DNA of 64,000 nt, from contig NZ_FMAR01000009.1 in the NCBI RefSeq assembly GCF_900094705.1, positions 62,001 through 126,000 on the forward strand, read 5' to 3'. The notes under the pieces are model-generated. The model saw only the letters and a program-made list of their open reading frames with translations. It searched no databases and was not told the origin of the DNA. The DNA comes from Chitinophaga costaii (GTDB lineage: Bacteria; Bacteroidota; Bacteroidia; Chitinophagales; Chitinophagaceae). The position numbers and the translations under genes were made by a program. Below are positions 16,216 to 25,593 of the stretch, in pieces (position 1 is the stretch's first letter; the number at the start of each line of letters is the position of its first letter).

Positions 16216-16866
16216 GACCGGGGTTTCTTTTTTATACACGGCTATTTCATCGAGCAGCAACATCGCTTTTGTGAGCTGGGTCCACTCCGGCGAATTGAAT
16301 AAGGTGAGGAACCAGCGTTTATGCACGTTTTTTATAGCAATATTCCGGTACAACCAGATGCCCGCCCAGGTAAATAAACCTGTCACCAACACCTGCGCTA
16401 TCCACCAGTAAGAACCATTATGAAACATCTCCGTATGCAGGTAAAAGGTGGTGAATACTGGCAGCTGCAAGAATAGCAGGCGTGCAATCTGTAGTGTGGA
16501 GGTTTGCAGTTTGGCTAGTTGCTCCTGTACTTCCAGCACCGTGTTGGCATTGTTTACCTTGTAAATGCGTATCACATGTTGCAGGTACACAACGATGGCG
16601 ATCACCGTTACCAGCAAGTGAAAGCCCGCCGAAAAGGCAAAGAAATAATTATGCACGTACAAGGCCGCATTTATAAATATAGGCAGGCACCATACCCAGC
16701 CAATGCCCAGGATAATGCCCAGCCATTTTACCCACAACATTTTATGCAGGGCAGATTTTGCCTTGAGGGTCTGTATTTCGCGCAAGTTAAGCAGGTTAAG
16801 GTGGAGCGCTTGTTCCAGCCTTTGGTCGTATACCTGCCAGATCTTCTTCAATTCATCTGCTTCCAT
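16207..16866 (-). CDS. Hypothetical four-helix membrane protein, partner of the ECF sigma factor
   Basis: A 219-residue protein with a charged N-terminal helix (MEADELKKIWQVYDQRLEQALHLN, 1-36), then hydrophobic segments at about 46-66, 72-100, 125-142 and 150-167. It starts 11 bases downstream of the sigma-factor gene at 16878-17375, in the same direction, so it is almost certainly co-transcribed and could act as its anti-sigma factor. No zinc-binding HxxxCxxC motif is present, so it is not a classical ZAS anti-sigma protein. The family is not recognised. Confidence 0.7.
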   Translation of the reverse strand: MEADELKKIWQVYDQRLEQALHLNLLNLREIQTLKAKSALHKMLWVKWLGIILGIGWVWCLPIFINAALYVHNYFFAFSAGFHLLVTVIAIVVYLQHVIRIYKVNNANTVLEVQEQLAKLQTSTLQIARLLFLQLPVFTTFYLHTEMFHNGSYWWIAQVLVTGLFTWAGIWLYRNIAIKNVHKRWFLTLFNSPEWTQLTKAMLLLDEIAVYKKETPVLK

Positions 16867-16877
16867 CAGTTTATTTA

Positions 16878-17375
16878 TTAATGGTGAGAAAAACGTTGTT
16901 TTAATTTTTGTTTAATACGGCTGATCTTGGTGGCCACATTAGTCGTGGAAATACCCAGGATATCGGCCATCTCTGTATGCGTTTTTTCTTCCAGGTACAG
17001 CAGCATCAAGGCACGGTCTAATTCCGGAAGCTCGTTAATGAATTGCTGTAACTGCTGCAGGGCCGCCTGTTGAGGTGGCGGATGCTCATCTTCCAGCTCC
17101 AGGATACTGGCAGGCAGCGGCGCCGACACCGATTTATGACGGTTGTCTTTGCGATAAAATGAAATAGCTACATTCAGCGATATGCGATACATCCAGGTGC
17201 TTACCCGGTACTGCGGATCGTAAGCTGGGAAAGCACGCCATAACTGGATGAGGATTTCCTGCACCAGATCTTTACGGTGCTCCGCATCTTGACAATAAGC
17301 GTTGGCCACTTTATAGATCAGTCCTTTATGTTGGGCGATCAGGTTGGTATAATGTTCTGCTGGTGCTTGCTGCAT
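16878..17375 (-). CDS. RNA polymerase ECF-type sigma-70 factor
   Basis: A 165-residue sigma factor. Region 2 includes KDLVQEILIQLWRAFPAYD and STWMYRISLNVAISFYRK (about 35-78). Region 4 includes ALMLLYLEEKTHTEMADILGI with the recognition helix STTNVATKISRIKQKLK (about 120-160). It has no C-terminal extension. The downstream membrane protein is its probable regulator. Targets cannot be read from sequence. Confidence 0.93.
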   Translation of the reverse strand: MQQAPAEHYTNLIAQHKGLIYKVANAYCQDAEHRKDLVQEILIQLWRAFPAYDPQYRVSTWMYRISLNVAISFYRKDNRHKSVSAPLPASILELEDEHPPPQQAALQQLQQFINELPELDRALMLLYLEEKTHTEMADILGISTTNVATKISRIKQKLKQRFSHH

Positions 17376-17546
17376 GGGAAGTAAGCTGTTACTATATCAT
17401 TATTCGCTGCAAAAGGAAAAATATCACAGCCAGGGCACAATTTTTTTTAAGATACCCAATAAACAGCGGAATTTCCGCCCTCCTGGAACCTGTAAGGGTG
17501 GGCTTCCCATCTTTCCTTTCTGCCACATTTAACATAATTTAGGCGT

Positions 17547-19403
17547 ATGAATTTCTGGAAGAAACTTTTTCCACCCCCTGCTCCCCTGCCCGACGGCAAG
17601 CCGCAGGTAACGCTGAAAGAAAGATTGGATGCCCTGCGCATGCTGCCCGCCTTTTTTAAACTGGTGTGGGAAACCAATAAATGGATGACTATCGCCAACG
17701 CTTTTTTACGCCTGCTCCGCGCCGCCACGCCGCTGTGCATTTTATATATAGGTAAAGTTATCATAGACCTGGTGGTACAACTCCACAGTGGAAAAATTGC
17801 AGACACCCATCACCTCTGGTGGATGGTGGGCCTGGAATTTGCCCTGGCCATCGGCTCCGATGCATTGGGCCGTGCAATATCCCTGCTGGAAAGTTTGCTG
17901 GGCGACTTATTCTCTAACCACACCTCCATCCGCATCATGCAGCACGCTGCCACGCTAGACCTGGACCAGTTTGAAGACGCCAGTTTTTACGACAAGCTGG
18001 AACGCGCCCGGCAGCAAACCACTGGGCGCACCGTGCTGCTTGCACAGGTAATGAACCAGGTTCAAGACCTGATTACCATGGGATTTCTTGCAAGCGGGCT
18101 ACTGCTATTTAATCCCTGGCTGATTTTGTTACTGCTCGTTGCTATTTTGCCGGCCTTTCTCGGCGAGTCTTATTTCAACAACAAGACGTATGCCCTGACC
18201 CGTGGCCAAACGCCGCAGCGGCGGGAGCTGGATTACATCCGTTACCTGGGTGCCAGCGACGAAACCGCCAAGGAAGTAAAGATCTTCGACCTGTCTGCAT
18301 TTATCATCGACCGCTTTCGCACCTTGTCTGAAAAATTTTACCTGGATAGTAAGCACCTCTCCATCCGGCGATCTATATGGGGTACCGTGTTTGCGCTGCT
18401 AGGCACTGCAGGGTATTACGGTGCTTACGTTTTCATTATTCTCCGTACAGTAAGCGGCACCCTCTCAATCGGCGACCTTACTTTCCTGGCGGGTTCCTTC
18501 CGCCAGTTAAAAACCTTATTGGAAAACATACTATCCCGCTTCACCAGTGTATCGCAGGGGGCTATCTACCTGCGCGACTTCTTTGAATTTTTCGAAATCC
18601 AGTCCAAATTAGCCGTGGCGGCCCATCCTAAACCCTTCCCGGCCATCATTAAAGAAGGATTTACATTTGAGAACGTAGGATTCAAATACAGCAACTCCGA
18701 GCGCTGGGCCAACCGGCATTTAAATTTTACGCTGAAGGCGGGAGAAAAACTGGCGCTTGTAGGCGAAAACGGCGCCGGGAAAACCACGCTGGTAAAGCTT
18801 TTGTGCCGCCTGTACGATCCCACCGAAGGCCGCATCCTGCTAGACGGGGTAGACCTGCGCGAATATGACATTGTATCGCTTCGTTTACACATAGGCGTTA
18901 TATTCCAGGATTACCTCCGCTACCAAATGACCTTCTCTCAAAACATAGCGGTGGGTAATATTGCCGAGCAGTTTAATGATCCCCTCATTCATTCTGCCGC
19001 CCGTCAAAGCCTGGCAGACACCCTGGCCGCTAAGTTGCCCAATGGCTATCAGCAGGCCCTGGGACGGCGGTTTAATAATGGGGTAGATCTTTCTGGCGGT
19101 GAATGGCAAAAGATTGCCCTGGGCAGGGCCTACATGCGCGATGCGTCAGTGCTTATCCTGGACGAACCTACCGCAGCGCTGGACGCGCGGGCAGAGTATG
19201 AAGTGTTCCAGCGTTTTGCGGAGCTTACGCGGGGCAAATCTGCTATTCTCATCTCCCATCGCTTTTCCACCGTACGCATGGCAGACCGCATCATGGTGCT
19301 GGAAAAAGGCCAGGTACTGGAAATTGGCAGCCATGAAACGCTGCTGGCCCAAAAAGGCCGCTACGCAGAACTATTCCAATTACAGGCCGCCGGCTACCGG
19401 TAG
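17547..19403 (+). CDS. ABC transporter, fused permease/ATPase (exporter type)
   Basis: A 618-residue half-transporter that would dimerise in the inner membrane. Residues about 45-350 contain the six-helix transmembrane domain. The nucleotide-binding domain has Walker A GENGAGKTT (406-414), a Q-loop in GVIFQDYLRYQMTF, signature LSGGE (515-519), Walker B VLILDE (535-540) and the H-loop ISHRFSTV. The family exports lipids, peptides or drugs; the substrate is not determinable here. It is followed 64 bases later by a DtxR-family regulator, but that gap and lack of overlap leave co-transcription open. Confidence 0.92.
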   Translation: MNFWKKLFPPPAPLPDGKPQVTLKERLDALRMLPAFFKLVWETNKWMTIANAFLRLLRAATPLCILYIGKVIIDLVVQLHSGKIADTHHLWWMVGLEFALAIGSDALGRAISLLESLLGDLFSNHTSIRIMQHAATLDLDQFEDASFYDKLERARQQTTGRTVLLAQVMNQVQDLITMGFLASGLLLFNPWLILLLLVAILPAFLGESYFNNKTYALTRGQTPQRRELDYIRYLGASDETAKEVKIFDLSAFIIDRFRTLSEKFYLDSKHLSIRRSIWGTVFALLGTAGYYGAYVFIILRTVSGTLSIGDLTFLAGSFRQLKTLLENILSRFTSVSQGAIYLRDFFEFFEIQSKLAVAAHPKPFPAIIKEGFTFENVGFKYSNSERWANRHLNFTLKAGEKLALVGENGAGKTTLVKLLCRLYDPTEGRILLDGVDLREYDIVSLRLHIGVIFQDYLRYQMTFSQNIAVGNIAEQFNDPLIHSAARQSLADTLAAKLPNGYQQALGRRFNNGVDLSGGEWQKIALGRAYMRDASVLILDEPTAALDARAEYEVFQRFAELTRGKSAILISHRFSTVRMADRIMVLEKGQVLEIGSHETLLAQKGRYAELFQLQAAGYR

Positions 19404-19467
19404 CCGCACCCGGAAAATTTGCTCCGTTACTTTTCCTGGAATTAGTGAAATCTCCTACATTTACCGG

Positions 19468-20118
19468 ATGATGACACTCACGGAAGAAAATTACCTCAAG
19501 GCGCTGTTCAGGATATCCCTGGAAAAAACAGCGATCACGGTAAAGGATATTGCCGCCCAGTTGGAGTTGAAAATGCCCACTGTAAATAGCATGATCCAAA
19601 AACTTTCGGAGAAAAAACTGGTACGCTACGAAAAGTATAAAGCCATAGAGCTTACTGATAAAGGACGCCGCCAGGCCCTGCACATCCTGCGCAAACACCG
19701 GCTCACCGAGCTTTTCCTCTCCGAAGTGATGGGCATGGGCTGGGAAGAAGTACACGACATCGCCGAACAGATAGAACATATACAGTCAGACCGCTTCTTT
19801 AACCGTATCGATGAAATGCTGGGCTATCCGAAGTTTGACCCCCATGGCGAACCCATTCCCGATGCCGACGGCAAACTGCCGGTAGTTAAGGCCATTCCCC
19901 TCAGCAGCGGTATAGAAGGTAAAACCTATACACTTAGCGGGGTATTGAACCACGAAATATCTTTCCTCAAATTCCTTGATACCCTGCAACTTTCTATTGG
20001 CGCTACGATAACCATTATCACCATACAGCCGTTCGATAAATCCATGTCGGTGGTATTGCGGGGGCAAACGCCTACTGTTTTCAGTTACACCGTTTGCCAG
20101 TACCTGCTGGTGATGTAA
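19468..20118 (+). CDS. DtxR/MntR family metal-dependent transcriptional regulator
   Basis: A 216-residue regulator. The winged helix lies at about 5-62 (TLTEENYLKALFRI; DIAAQLELKMPTVNSMIQKL). The dimerisation and metal-binding helix follows (HRLTELFLSEVMGMGW, EEVHDIAEQIEHIQSDRFF), then the conserved DPHGEPIPDADG. The C-terminal 75 residues resemble a FeoA/SH3-like domain, as in full-length DtxR and IdeR. It senses Mn or Fe and represses uptake genes. ATGs at 19468 and 19471 are both possible starts. No metal transporter gene is adjacent. Confidence 0.9.
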   Translation: MMTLTEENYLKALFRISLEKTAITVKDIAAQLELKMPTVNSMIQKLSEKKLVRYEKYKAIELTDKGRRQALHILRKHRLTELFLSEVMGMGWEEVHDIAEQIEHIQSDRFFNRIDEMLGYPKFDPHGEPIPDADGKLPVVKAIPLSSGIEGKTYTLSGVLNHEISFLKFLDTLQLSIGATITIITIQPFDKSMSVVLRGQTPTVFSYTVCQYLLVM

Positions 20119-20199
20119 GGCAGGCCATTAGCGTAGCCGTAGGGCAGCACACAGTATTGATTGGCAACTGTAAAGAGGGTGCACACCCACCATTCAGGG

Positions 20200-20934
20200 C
20201 TAAAAATATTTCTCTATCGTAAACCCATAATTGAAGAGCAGGTTTTCCTTACCAGTGCGGCTAGACCGGTTATAGGCCATAGATGCGGTGATGAGTAACC
20301 ATTTGCGGAGTTTTACTGACAGGTTGTTAACAGATTTAATGATATAGTCATCGCCATGCTGCAATGAGTTTTGGTAGAAATTAGAACCGTCGATAATCAC
20401 AATGTCATGGATGGAAAAACGGTATTGCAGGCGAAATGAATTCCGGAAGGTGTGATACACATCCCGAATGGTATCGTTAAGAAAGAGATCGCTCTTTTCG
20501 TACAGGATACCATCGCTGATATTGAGCATAGATGTTTTTGTATCTAACAGGCCATAAGCCACTCCTACCCCCGATTGCAGGCGGTCGTTTATTTTTAGGG
20601 ACACGCTTTTTTCGTAGCTGGCCAGGCCCCAGTAATATAATCCGGGCAGGCTGCTTTTATAATTGAAATCTATAGCACTGGCGAAATCATTGTTCGTAAT
20701 ACTGCGATTTTGCTGGCCATAAATATAACTGGCGCTGCCATTCATCGTGAAGTTTGTTTTCTTAACTCCTACTTTGAGGGCATTATTTAACAGGTACGCA
20801 TGTCCTTCATCGGTACTGTTAATAGAACCTGTGGACGCATAGCGGAAATAGTAATGAGTACTATCGTTGTATTGCGCCTGCAGGGTATGGCCCATAAGGA
20901 GCAATAGCAACACGAGTAAAGATCGCATCATCAT
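20200..20934 (-). CDS. DUF481-like outer-membrane beta-barrel protein
   Basis: A 245-residue exported protein. Three consecutive ATGs (20934, 20931, 20928) precede a signal peptide ending in GHTLQAQ. The rest is a series of alternating beta strands ending with an aromatic residue (NYGFTIEKYF), as expected for a small outer-membrane barrel. The pattern of about ten strands and the final FNYGFTI resemble DUF481 proteins, but no diagnostic motif is present. Function unknown. Confidence 0.65.
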   Translation of the reverse strand: MMMRSLLVLLLLLMGHTLQAQYNDSTHYYFRYASTGSINSTDEGHAYLLNNALKVGVKKTNFTMNGSASYIYGQQNRSITNNDFASAIDFNYKSSLPGLYYWGLASYEKSVSLKINDRLQSGVGVAYGLLDTKTSMLNISDGILYEKSDLFLNDTIRDVYHTFRNSFRLQYRFSIHDIVIIDGSNFYQNSLQHGDDYIIKSVNNLSVKLRKWLLITASMAYNRSSRTGKENLLFNYGFTIEKYF

Positions 20935-21121
20935 GTATGATTTGGTTTGCCGGCGCCTATGCCGCAATTAATATGCCTTAAACAATTAAACAGCTACCTT
21001 GCTATATTACTGCTACCTCCACCTCTTCATGCAACAGCCACCGTTGCCGGCACAGCAGGCTATAAAAAAGAGCAGCCCAACACAGCTAGCGGCTTGGTTA
21101 AATAAGCCTTAGAAGGCACAA

Positions 21122-21149
21122 AAAAAGACGCCTGTTATAGCGTCTTTTT
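21122..21149. terminator. Bidirectional terminator hairpin
   Basis: AAAAAGACGC and GCGTCTTTTT form a perfect 10-base stem around CTGTTATA. The stem ends in A and T runs on the two sides, so it can terminate both strands. It lies 29 bases beyond the stop of the leftward gene at 21179, which it most likely ends. Confidence 0.85.
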
Positions 21150-21178
21150 ATCATCCTAACTGCATCTTTACAAAACCA

Positions 21179-21382
21179 TCAGATAAAAAAGTTTTCCTGC
21201 AAACGGCGTACATCATTCTCAAAATGTTCACGATCGATGTACGACCATTCCAGTATAAAAGATGGATCAAAAACAAATGTGAGGGTTTGCTTTCCTTCCA
21301 CCATCTCTTGCCGGATATTTTTCACCAGGTCCAGATTTACCGAAGTATTATGGTCTCCGGAGGAATGCATAAAAGTGGGCAT
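21179..21382 (-). CDS. Small hypothetical protein (67 aa)
   Basis: A 67-residue soluble, acidic protein, MPTFMHSSGDHNTSVNLDLVKN to the C-terminal helix NDVRRLQENFFI. A central strand pair (KQTLTFVFDPSFILEWSYID) is predicted. It lies 19 bases downstream of another small gene in the same direction and just before a strong terminator, which supports a real two-gene transcript. Family unknown. Confidence 0.6.
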   Translation of the reverse strand: MPTFMHSSGDHNTSVNLDLVKNIRQEMVEGKQTLTFVFDPSFILEWSYIDREHFENDVRRLQENFFI

Positions 21383-21401
21383 AAGGGTTATTTTAATTAT
21401 A

Positions 21402-21626
21402 TTAATTTTCGCTAAAGTAGCGGCGGGCTACGTGTTTAAAACGGTTTTCCAGTGCCTCATTCCACTCAAAACCATTATGGCGGGTGTCTGTTTTAAACCG
21501 TTCCAGGGCTGCAATAGTAACATCCCGGTTATTGCTCACTACTACGGAGCGGATAAAATCGGAATGCTGGTTAATATAATAGCAAATCTGTAAGTCGAAG
21601 TCGAGGGTGATATTTCCTTCTTTCAT
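21402..21626 (-). CDS. Small hypothetical protein (74 aa; longer N-terminus possible)
   Basis: The start at 21626 gives MKEGNITLDFDLQICYYINQ, a 74-residue mixed alpha/beta protein ending RFKHVARRYFSEN. In-frame ATGs at 21680 and 21740 would add 18 or 38 residues. The 21740 extension is unusually hydrophobic and less likely. It is the first gene of a two-gene leftward unit with the 67-residue protein. No recognisable motif. Confidence 0.55.
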   Translation of the reverse strand: MKEGNITLDFDLQICYYINQHSDFIRSVVVSNNRDVTIAALERFKTDTRHNGFEWNEALENRFKHVARRYFSEN

Positions 21627-21841
21627 AAAACTAACTTTTAATGTGTTTAAATAATGTTGCGCCTCATTTGCAGATAGCATTAAAATTTTGTGCCAAAAAA
21701 TAAAGATCAACGAAATATACTTATTCCTACAATTTTCCACAGTTCAGGGCAATTTTTGCCTGAATTATTGCCCAAACCGGGGATAGTGTTCGATTTTAAT
21801 CCTGGCTCAGCGATTGCCTATGCATTCTAAACCTATTTAAC

Positions 21842-22054
21842 ATGAAAACATTGGGTATTATTCTCATCGTAGCAGGTATTGTAATGGTTATTATCCGTGG
21901 TTTTTCCGTACCCACAGAGAAAAAGGTAGTAGACCTGGGTCCCTTACAAGTGAACCAAAAAGAAAATAAGTGGATAGGCTGGCCCACCTACGCCGGTGGT
22001 ATCGTAACGGTGGTAGGCGTAGTGCTGGTGTTATCGGGCAAGCGCCGCTCCTGA
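21842..22054 (+). CDS. Small two-helix membrane protein (70 aa)
   Basis: A 70-residue inner-membrane protein with two hydrophobic helices, about 4-21 (LGIILIVAGIVMVIIRG) and 47-64 (WPTYAGGIVTVVGVVLVLSG), joined by a charged loop. It ends KRRS, suggesting both termini face the cytoplasm. It precedes a two-component system, but a separate promoter lies between them. It resembles small DUF3185-type proteins only in outline. Confidence 0.6.
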   Translation: MKTLGIILIVAGIVMVIIRGFSVPTEKKVVDLGPLQVNQKENKWIGWPTYAGGIVTVVGVVLVLSGKRRS

Positions 22055-22105
22055 CTTCAGGCGGGCTACAGAAAGCGGTGAGATATTGGGAAGTTTTAAA
22101 TGTAT

Positions 22106-22113
22106 TACCTTTG
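22106..22113 (+). promoter_or_regulatory. -7 box for the two-component operon
   Basis: TACCTTTG matches TAnnTTTG and lies 21 bases before the ATG at 22135, downstream of the 21842-22054 gene. It supports independent transcription of the response regulator and excludes the longer open frame upstream as the coding start. Confidence 0.5.
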
Positions 22114-22134
22114 AATGACCCAGGAGCACCGATT

Positions 22135-22809
22135 ATGAAAGTACTTCTCATAGAGGACGAGCCAGCCCTGAGCACCAGCATGCAGCAGTATCTGGAGCAG
22201 CAGGGCCATATCGTTACCGCTGCATACGATTTCCCCGAAGGCCGCGACAAGATCGCAGAATTTGACTACGACTGTATGATTGTGGACATTGGGTTGCCCC
22301 ATGGCAACGGCCTTTCACTCATACAGGAACTAAAGTCTCTGGATGCCGAAGCCGGCATCATCATCATTTCCGCCCGCAATGCGCTGGAAGATAAACTACG
22401 GGGGCTGGAGCTAGGCTCCGACGATTACCTCACCAAACCATTCCATCTTTCAGAATTGAATGCCCGCATGAATGCGCTGATACGGCGCAAAAAATTTCAT
22501 GGCAATAACGTGGTGAACTTCCGGGAAATAAAAGTGAATACCTCCGCGCAAGTGGTGGCTGTGAATGATACACCGCTGGACCTCACCGGCAAGGAATATC
22601 AATTATTGCTTTATTTCATTGCCAACCAGCGCCGGGTAGTTACCAAACCAGCACTGGCAGGTCATGTATGGGGAGATGATTATCTCTATGCCGGCTCTTA
22701 CGACTTTATTTATACCCACATTAAAAACCTGCGCCGTAAACTGTTGGATGCAGGCTGCCCCGATTATATACAAACCGTATACGGCACGGGTTACCGCTTT
22801 TCTGATTAA
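22135..22809 (+). CDS. OmpR/PhoB-family response regulator
   Basis: A 224-residue regulator. The receiver spans 1-118, with acidic residues in LLIEDEP, phosphoacceptor Asp51 in MIVDIGLP, Ser79 and Lys101 in YLTKPF. The winged-helix effector domain (about 130-222) contains LTGKEYQLLLYFIANQRRVV and IYTHIKNLRRKLLDAG, ending YIQTVYGTGYRF. The cognate histidine kinase gene starts 9 bases downstream. Confidence 0.95.
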   Translation: MKVLLIEDEPALSTSMQQYLEQQGHIVTAAYDFPEGRDKIAEFDYDCMIVDIGLPHGNGLSLIQELKSLDAEAGIIIISARNALEDKLRGLELGSDDYLTKPFHLSELNARMNALIRRKKFHGNNVVNFREIKVNTSAQVVAVNDTPLDLTGKEYQLLLYFIANQRRVVTKPALAGHVWGDDYLYAGSYDFIYTHIKNLRRKLLDAGCPDYIQTVYGTGYRFSD

Positions 22810-22818
22810 TACGCCTGC

Positions 22819-24087
22819 ATGCGACTGCTTACCAAAACCACTCTTTATTTTTCACTGCTTTTACTCCCGCTGATCGCGGGCACAGGTTTCTTATTGTACT
22901 GGCAGTTAAAACGGCAACTGAAGCACGAGATCGATGAAGAACTGAATAATGATAGCCAGTATTGGAAAGCCTATTTTTCTGCGCCAAATGCCGATTTGGC
23001 CGTACTTGATATCCATACACAGCCCTTCGACATAACACCTTTGGATAAAACGGATATTAAAAGTCCCTTCTTGAAAGATGTGATGTTATACCAGGAAATT
23101 GATCATGAAAGAGTGCCTTTCCGGCAACGCCAGGAGATTATCAATATAGGCCAACAGCCCTATTTACTCACCTTACGCCGCTCCATGATAGAAAAAGGCG
23201 ATTGGTATCGCAATATTAGCATGGTCATGTTTTTCATTTGCGTGGCGTTACTGGGCTGTATCCTGTTGGTGAACTGGGTTTTGAGCCGTCGCATATGGAA
23301 GCCATTTTATGCAACACTAGAAAACATGCAACAACTGCAGTTAGATACATTAGCCCTGCCAGCCCTTCCTCAGAGCAGCACCAAGGAGTTTCAGCGTTTA
23401 CAGGCGGCCCTGCAGCAAATGACCACCCGCATTCACCACGACTTCCAGGCCATGAAATCATTGACCGAAGACGCAGCCCACGAAATGCAGACGCCCCTGG
23501 CCATTGCCCAGCAGCAACTGGAACTGCTGCTGCAAGACCCCGCCATAGCACCCGAACAAGGCCATGCTATTTTGCAGACCAGCGAGGCACTACAACGATT
23601 GTCCCGGCTTACAAATTCCCTGCTGTTTCTCGCCAAAATCGAGAATAACCAGTATATCGCAGCAGCCCCCATCGCATTAGAAACCATCATTGAAAAATAT
23701 ACCCAGCTTTTTGACCTGCAACTACAGGAACAACACCTTTCCCTTCAGTTTCAACTAAAGGCTTCGCCCCCCTTGCCCCTGCACCCTATCCTGGCAGATA
23801 CCCTGATCAGCAACTTGCTGGGCAATGCCATTAAATATAACATGCCCCAGGGACGCATCTTCATCACGCTGGACAAAGCGGCCTGCACCTTCCGCAACAC
23901 CAGCCTATTGCCCCCGCTGCCTGTTACCAATAACTTTGAACGCTTCAAAAAATACCATGCCTACCCTAACCATAGCAACGGCCTCGGCCTGGCCATCGTG
24001 CAGCGCATTTGCGAAGCCCATGGCTGGCAACTGACCTACCGGTACGAAGAAGGTATGCATGTATTTGTCGTGCATTTTGTGCATTAG
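22819..24087 (+). CDS. Sensor histidine kinase
   Basis: A 422-residue membrane kinase. Membrane helices at about 11-30 and 135-157 flank a periplasmic sensor region of about 100 residues. The dimerisation and phosphoacceptor segment is LTEDAAHEMQTPLAI with His221. The catalytic domain has an N box LISNLLGNAIKYN and a G2 box NGLGLAIVQRIC. The usual DxGxG G1 box is replaced by a degenerate RNTSLLPPLP, a form seen in a Bacteroidota kinase subgroup. It works with the upstream OmpR-type regulator. The sensed signal is unknown. Confidence 0.93.
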   Translation: MRLLTKTTLYFSLLLLPLIAGTGFLLYWQLKRQLKHEIDEELNNDSQYWKAYFSAPNADLAVLDIHTQPFDITPLDKTDIKSPFLKDVMLYQEIDHERVPFRQRQEIINIGQQPYLLTLRRSMIEKGDWYRNISMVMFFICVALLGCILLVNWVLSRRIWKPFYATLENMQQLQLDTLALPALPQSSTKEFQRLQAALQQMTTRIHHDFQAMKSLTEDAAHEMQTPLAIAQQQLELLLQDPAIAPEQGHAILQTSEALQRLSRLTNSLLFLAKIENNQYIAAAPIALETIIEKYTQLFDLQLQEQHLSLQFQLKASPPLPLHPILADTLISNLLGNAIKYNMPQGRIFITLDKAACTFRNTSLLPPLPVTNNFERFKKYHAYPNHSNGLGLAIVQRICEAHGWQLTYRYEEGMHVFVVHFVH

Positions 24088-24227
24088 CAGGGCATAGTAC
24101 GGCCCCTGTATGTTACACAAAAATGAGTAGCCGTTACCATGCGGGTAACACCTAGTTCAGGCTAAAACACGCATACATTGTTCTGAATACATTGTACCTT
24201 GTCCATTTTTTACATAAACGGAGCGAC

Positions 24228-25499
24228 ATGGACACATTATCAGCCCGCGACCAGCGGGTCATCTGGCATCCTTACACCCAGATGGAAACGGCACCTGCCC
24301 CCATTGGAATGGTGCGTGGCGAAGGGGCCTTGTTATTTGACGAAGAAGGGCAGGAATACATAGACGCCACCAGCAGTTGGTGGGTAAATATTCATGGGCA
24401 TGCACATCCACATATTGCCAATAAGATAGCTGAACAGGCCAAGCTGCTTCCCCACTGTATTTTTGCCGGTTATACCCATGCACCGGCGGTGGAGCTGGCA
24501 GAACGTATGTTGCCTATACTCCCGGGCCAGCAAGACCGGGTATTCTATTCCGACAACGGTTCTACGGCGGTGGAAGTGGCATTGAAAATGGCCATACAGT
24601 ATTTTGAAAATACCGGCGCACCCCGTAAAAAACTATTGGCTTTTGAAGGGGCTTATCATGGAGATACCTTTGGCGCGATGAGTGTGAGCGCCCGCAGCGT
24701 ATTTACCCGCGCCTTTGATCAATACCTCTTCGACGTTATATTTCTGCCCCTGCCTACCGCCGAAAATATTAATACACTGGTTGCGCAGGTTCAGGATACC
24801 GGCAGCGACATGGCCGCCTTCATCTTTGAACCCCTGCTACTCGGTTCCGGCGGAATGCTGATGTACGAGGCCGGGCTTTTCGATCAGTTGCTACAGGCCT
24901 GCAAAGCGCAGGGTATCCTGCTCATTGCCGACGAGATCCTGACCGGCTTTGGGCGTACCGGCAAAAATTTCGCCATGGAAAATGTGCCTACCGCCCCAGA
25001 CATGGTATGCCTCTCTAAAGGACTTACCGGTGGCAACATGGCCCTGGGCATTACTACCTGCACAAAGGCTATTTTTGATGCCTTTCTAAGCCAGGACAAA
25101 CTTAAAACCCTTTTCCACGGCCACAGCTTCACGGCCAATCCTATTGCCTGCGCAGCCGCCCTGGCCAGCCTGGATATATTTTTAGACCCTGCCTGTGCGG
25201 CCAATCGCGCCCGCGTGGCAGCAAAACACGCCGCGTTTGCCCAGGTACTACGCCGTCAGGCTAACGTAAAAAACATTCGCCAAACCGGCACCATTATCGC
25301 CTTTGAAATAACGACTACTAACGTAGATGGATATACGAATAACCTGGCAGACCACCTGCACCGGTTTTTCCGTGCTAAACGGGTGATGCTTAGACCACTG
25401 GGCAATACGCTCTATATTTTAGCACCCTATGTAATTACAGATGAGCAACTGGAGCGGGTGTATACCGCTATAGTGGAGTGTTTGGAAGGATTGCAGTGA
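24228..25499 (+). CDS. bioA: Adenosylmethionine-8-amino-7-oxononanoate aminotransferase
   Basis: A 423-residue class III PLP aminotransferase of biotin synthesis, converting KAPA to DAPA with S-adenosylmethionine as amino donor. Diagnostic segments are IWHPYTQMETAP at the N-terminus, SSWWVNIHGHAHP, DNGSTAVEVALKMA, GAYHGDTFGAMS and the PLP lysine Lys264 in CLSKGLTGGN. The N-terminal WHPYTQM distinguishes BioA from other class III members. No other bio genes are in the window. It is followed by a bidirectional terminator. Confidence 0.95.
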   Translation: MDTLSARDQRVIWHPYTQMETAPAPIGMVRGEGALLFDEEGQEYIDATSSWWVNIHGHAHPHIANKIAEQAKLLPHCIFAGYTHAPAVELAERMLPILPGQQDRVFYSDNGSTAVEVALKMAIQYFENTGAPRKKLLAFEGAYHGDTFGAMSVSARSVFTRAFDQYLFDVIFLPLPTAENINTLVAQVQDTGSDMAAFIFEPLLLGSGGMLMYEAGLFDQLLQACKAQGILLIADEILTGFGRTGKNFAMENVPTAPDMVCLSKGLTGGNMALGITTCTKAIFDAFLSQDKLKTLFHGHSFTANPIACAAALASLDIFLDPACAANRARVAAKHAAFAQVLRRQANVKNIRQTGTIIAFEITTTNVDGYTNNLADHLHRFFRAKRVMLRPLGNTLYILAPYVITDEQLERVYTAIVECLEGLQ

Positions 25500-25536
25500 G
25501 TGGCACAGTAATATTATACTAATTGACCTATCAGAA

Positions 25537-25575
25537 AAAGGAGAGGTTGGACGTTTAATATCCAACCTTTCCTTT
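25537..25575. terminator. Bidirectional terminator between bioA and the AT-rich gene pair
   Basis: AAAGGAGAGGTTGGA pairs with TCCAACCTTTCCTTT around CGTTTAATA (one G-U pair). Poly-A on the left and T-rich sequence on the right allow use in both directions. It separates bioA from the leftward gene ending at 25594. Confidence 0.8.
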
Positions 25576-25593
25576 CTATAATTTAATAAAACT

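Noticed and set aside
24160..24228. BirA operator upstream of bioA
   Set aside because: TTGTACC and TTTACATAA pieces are present, but they do not form the dyad with the expected spacing.
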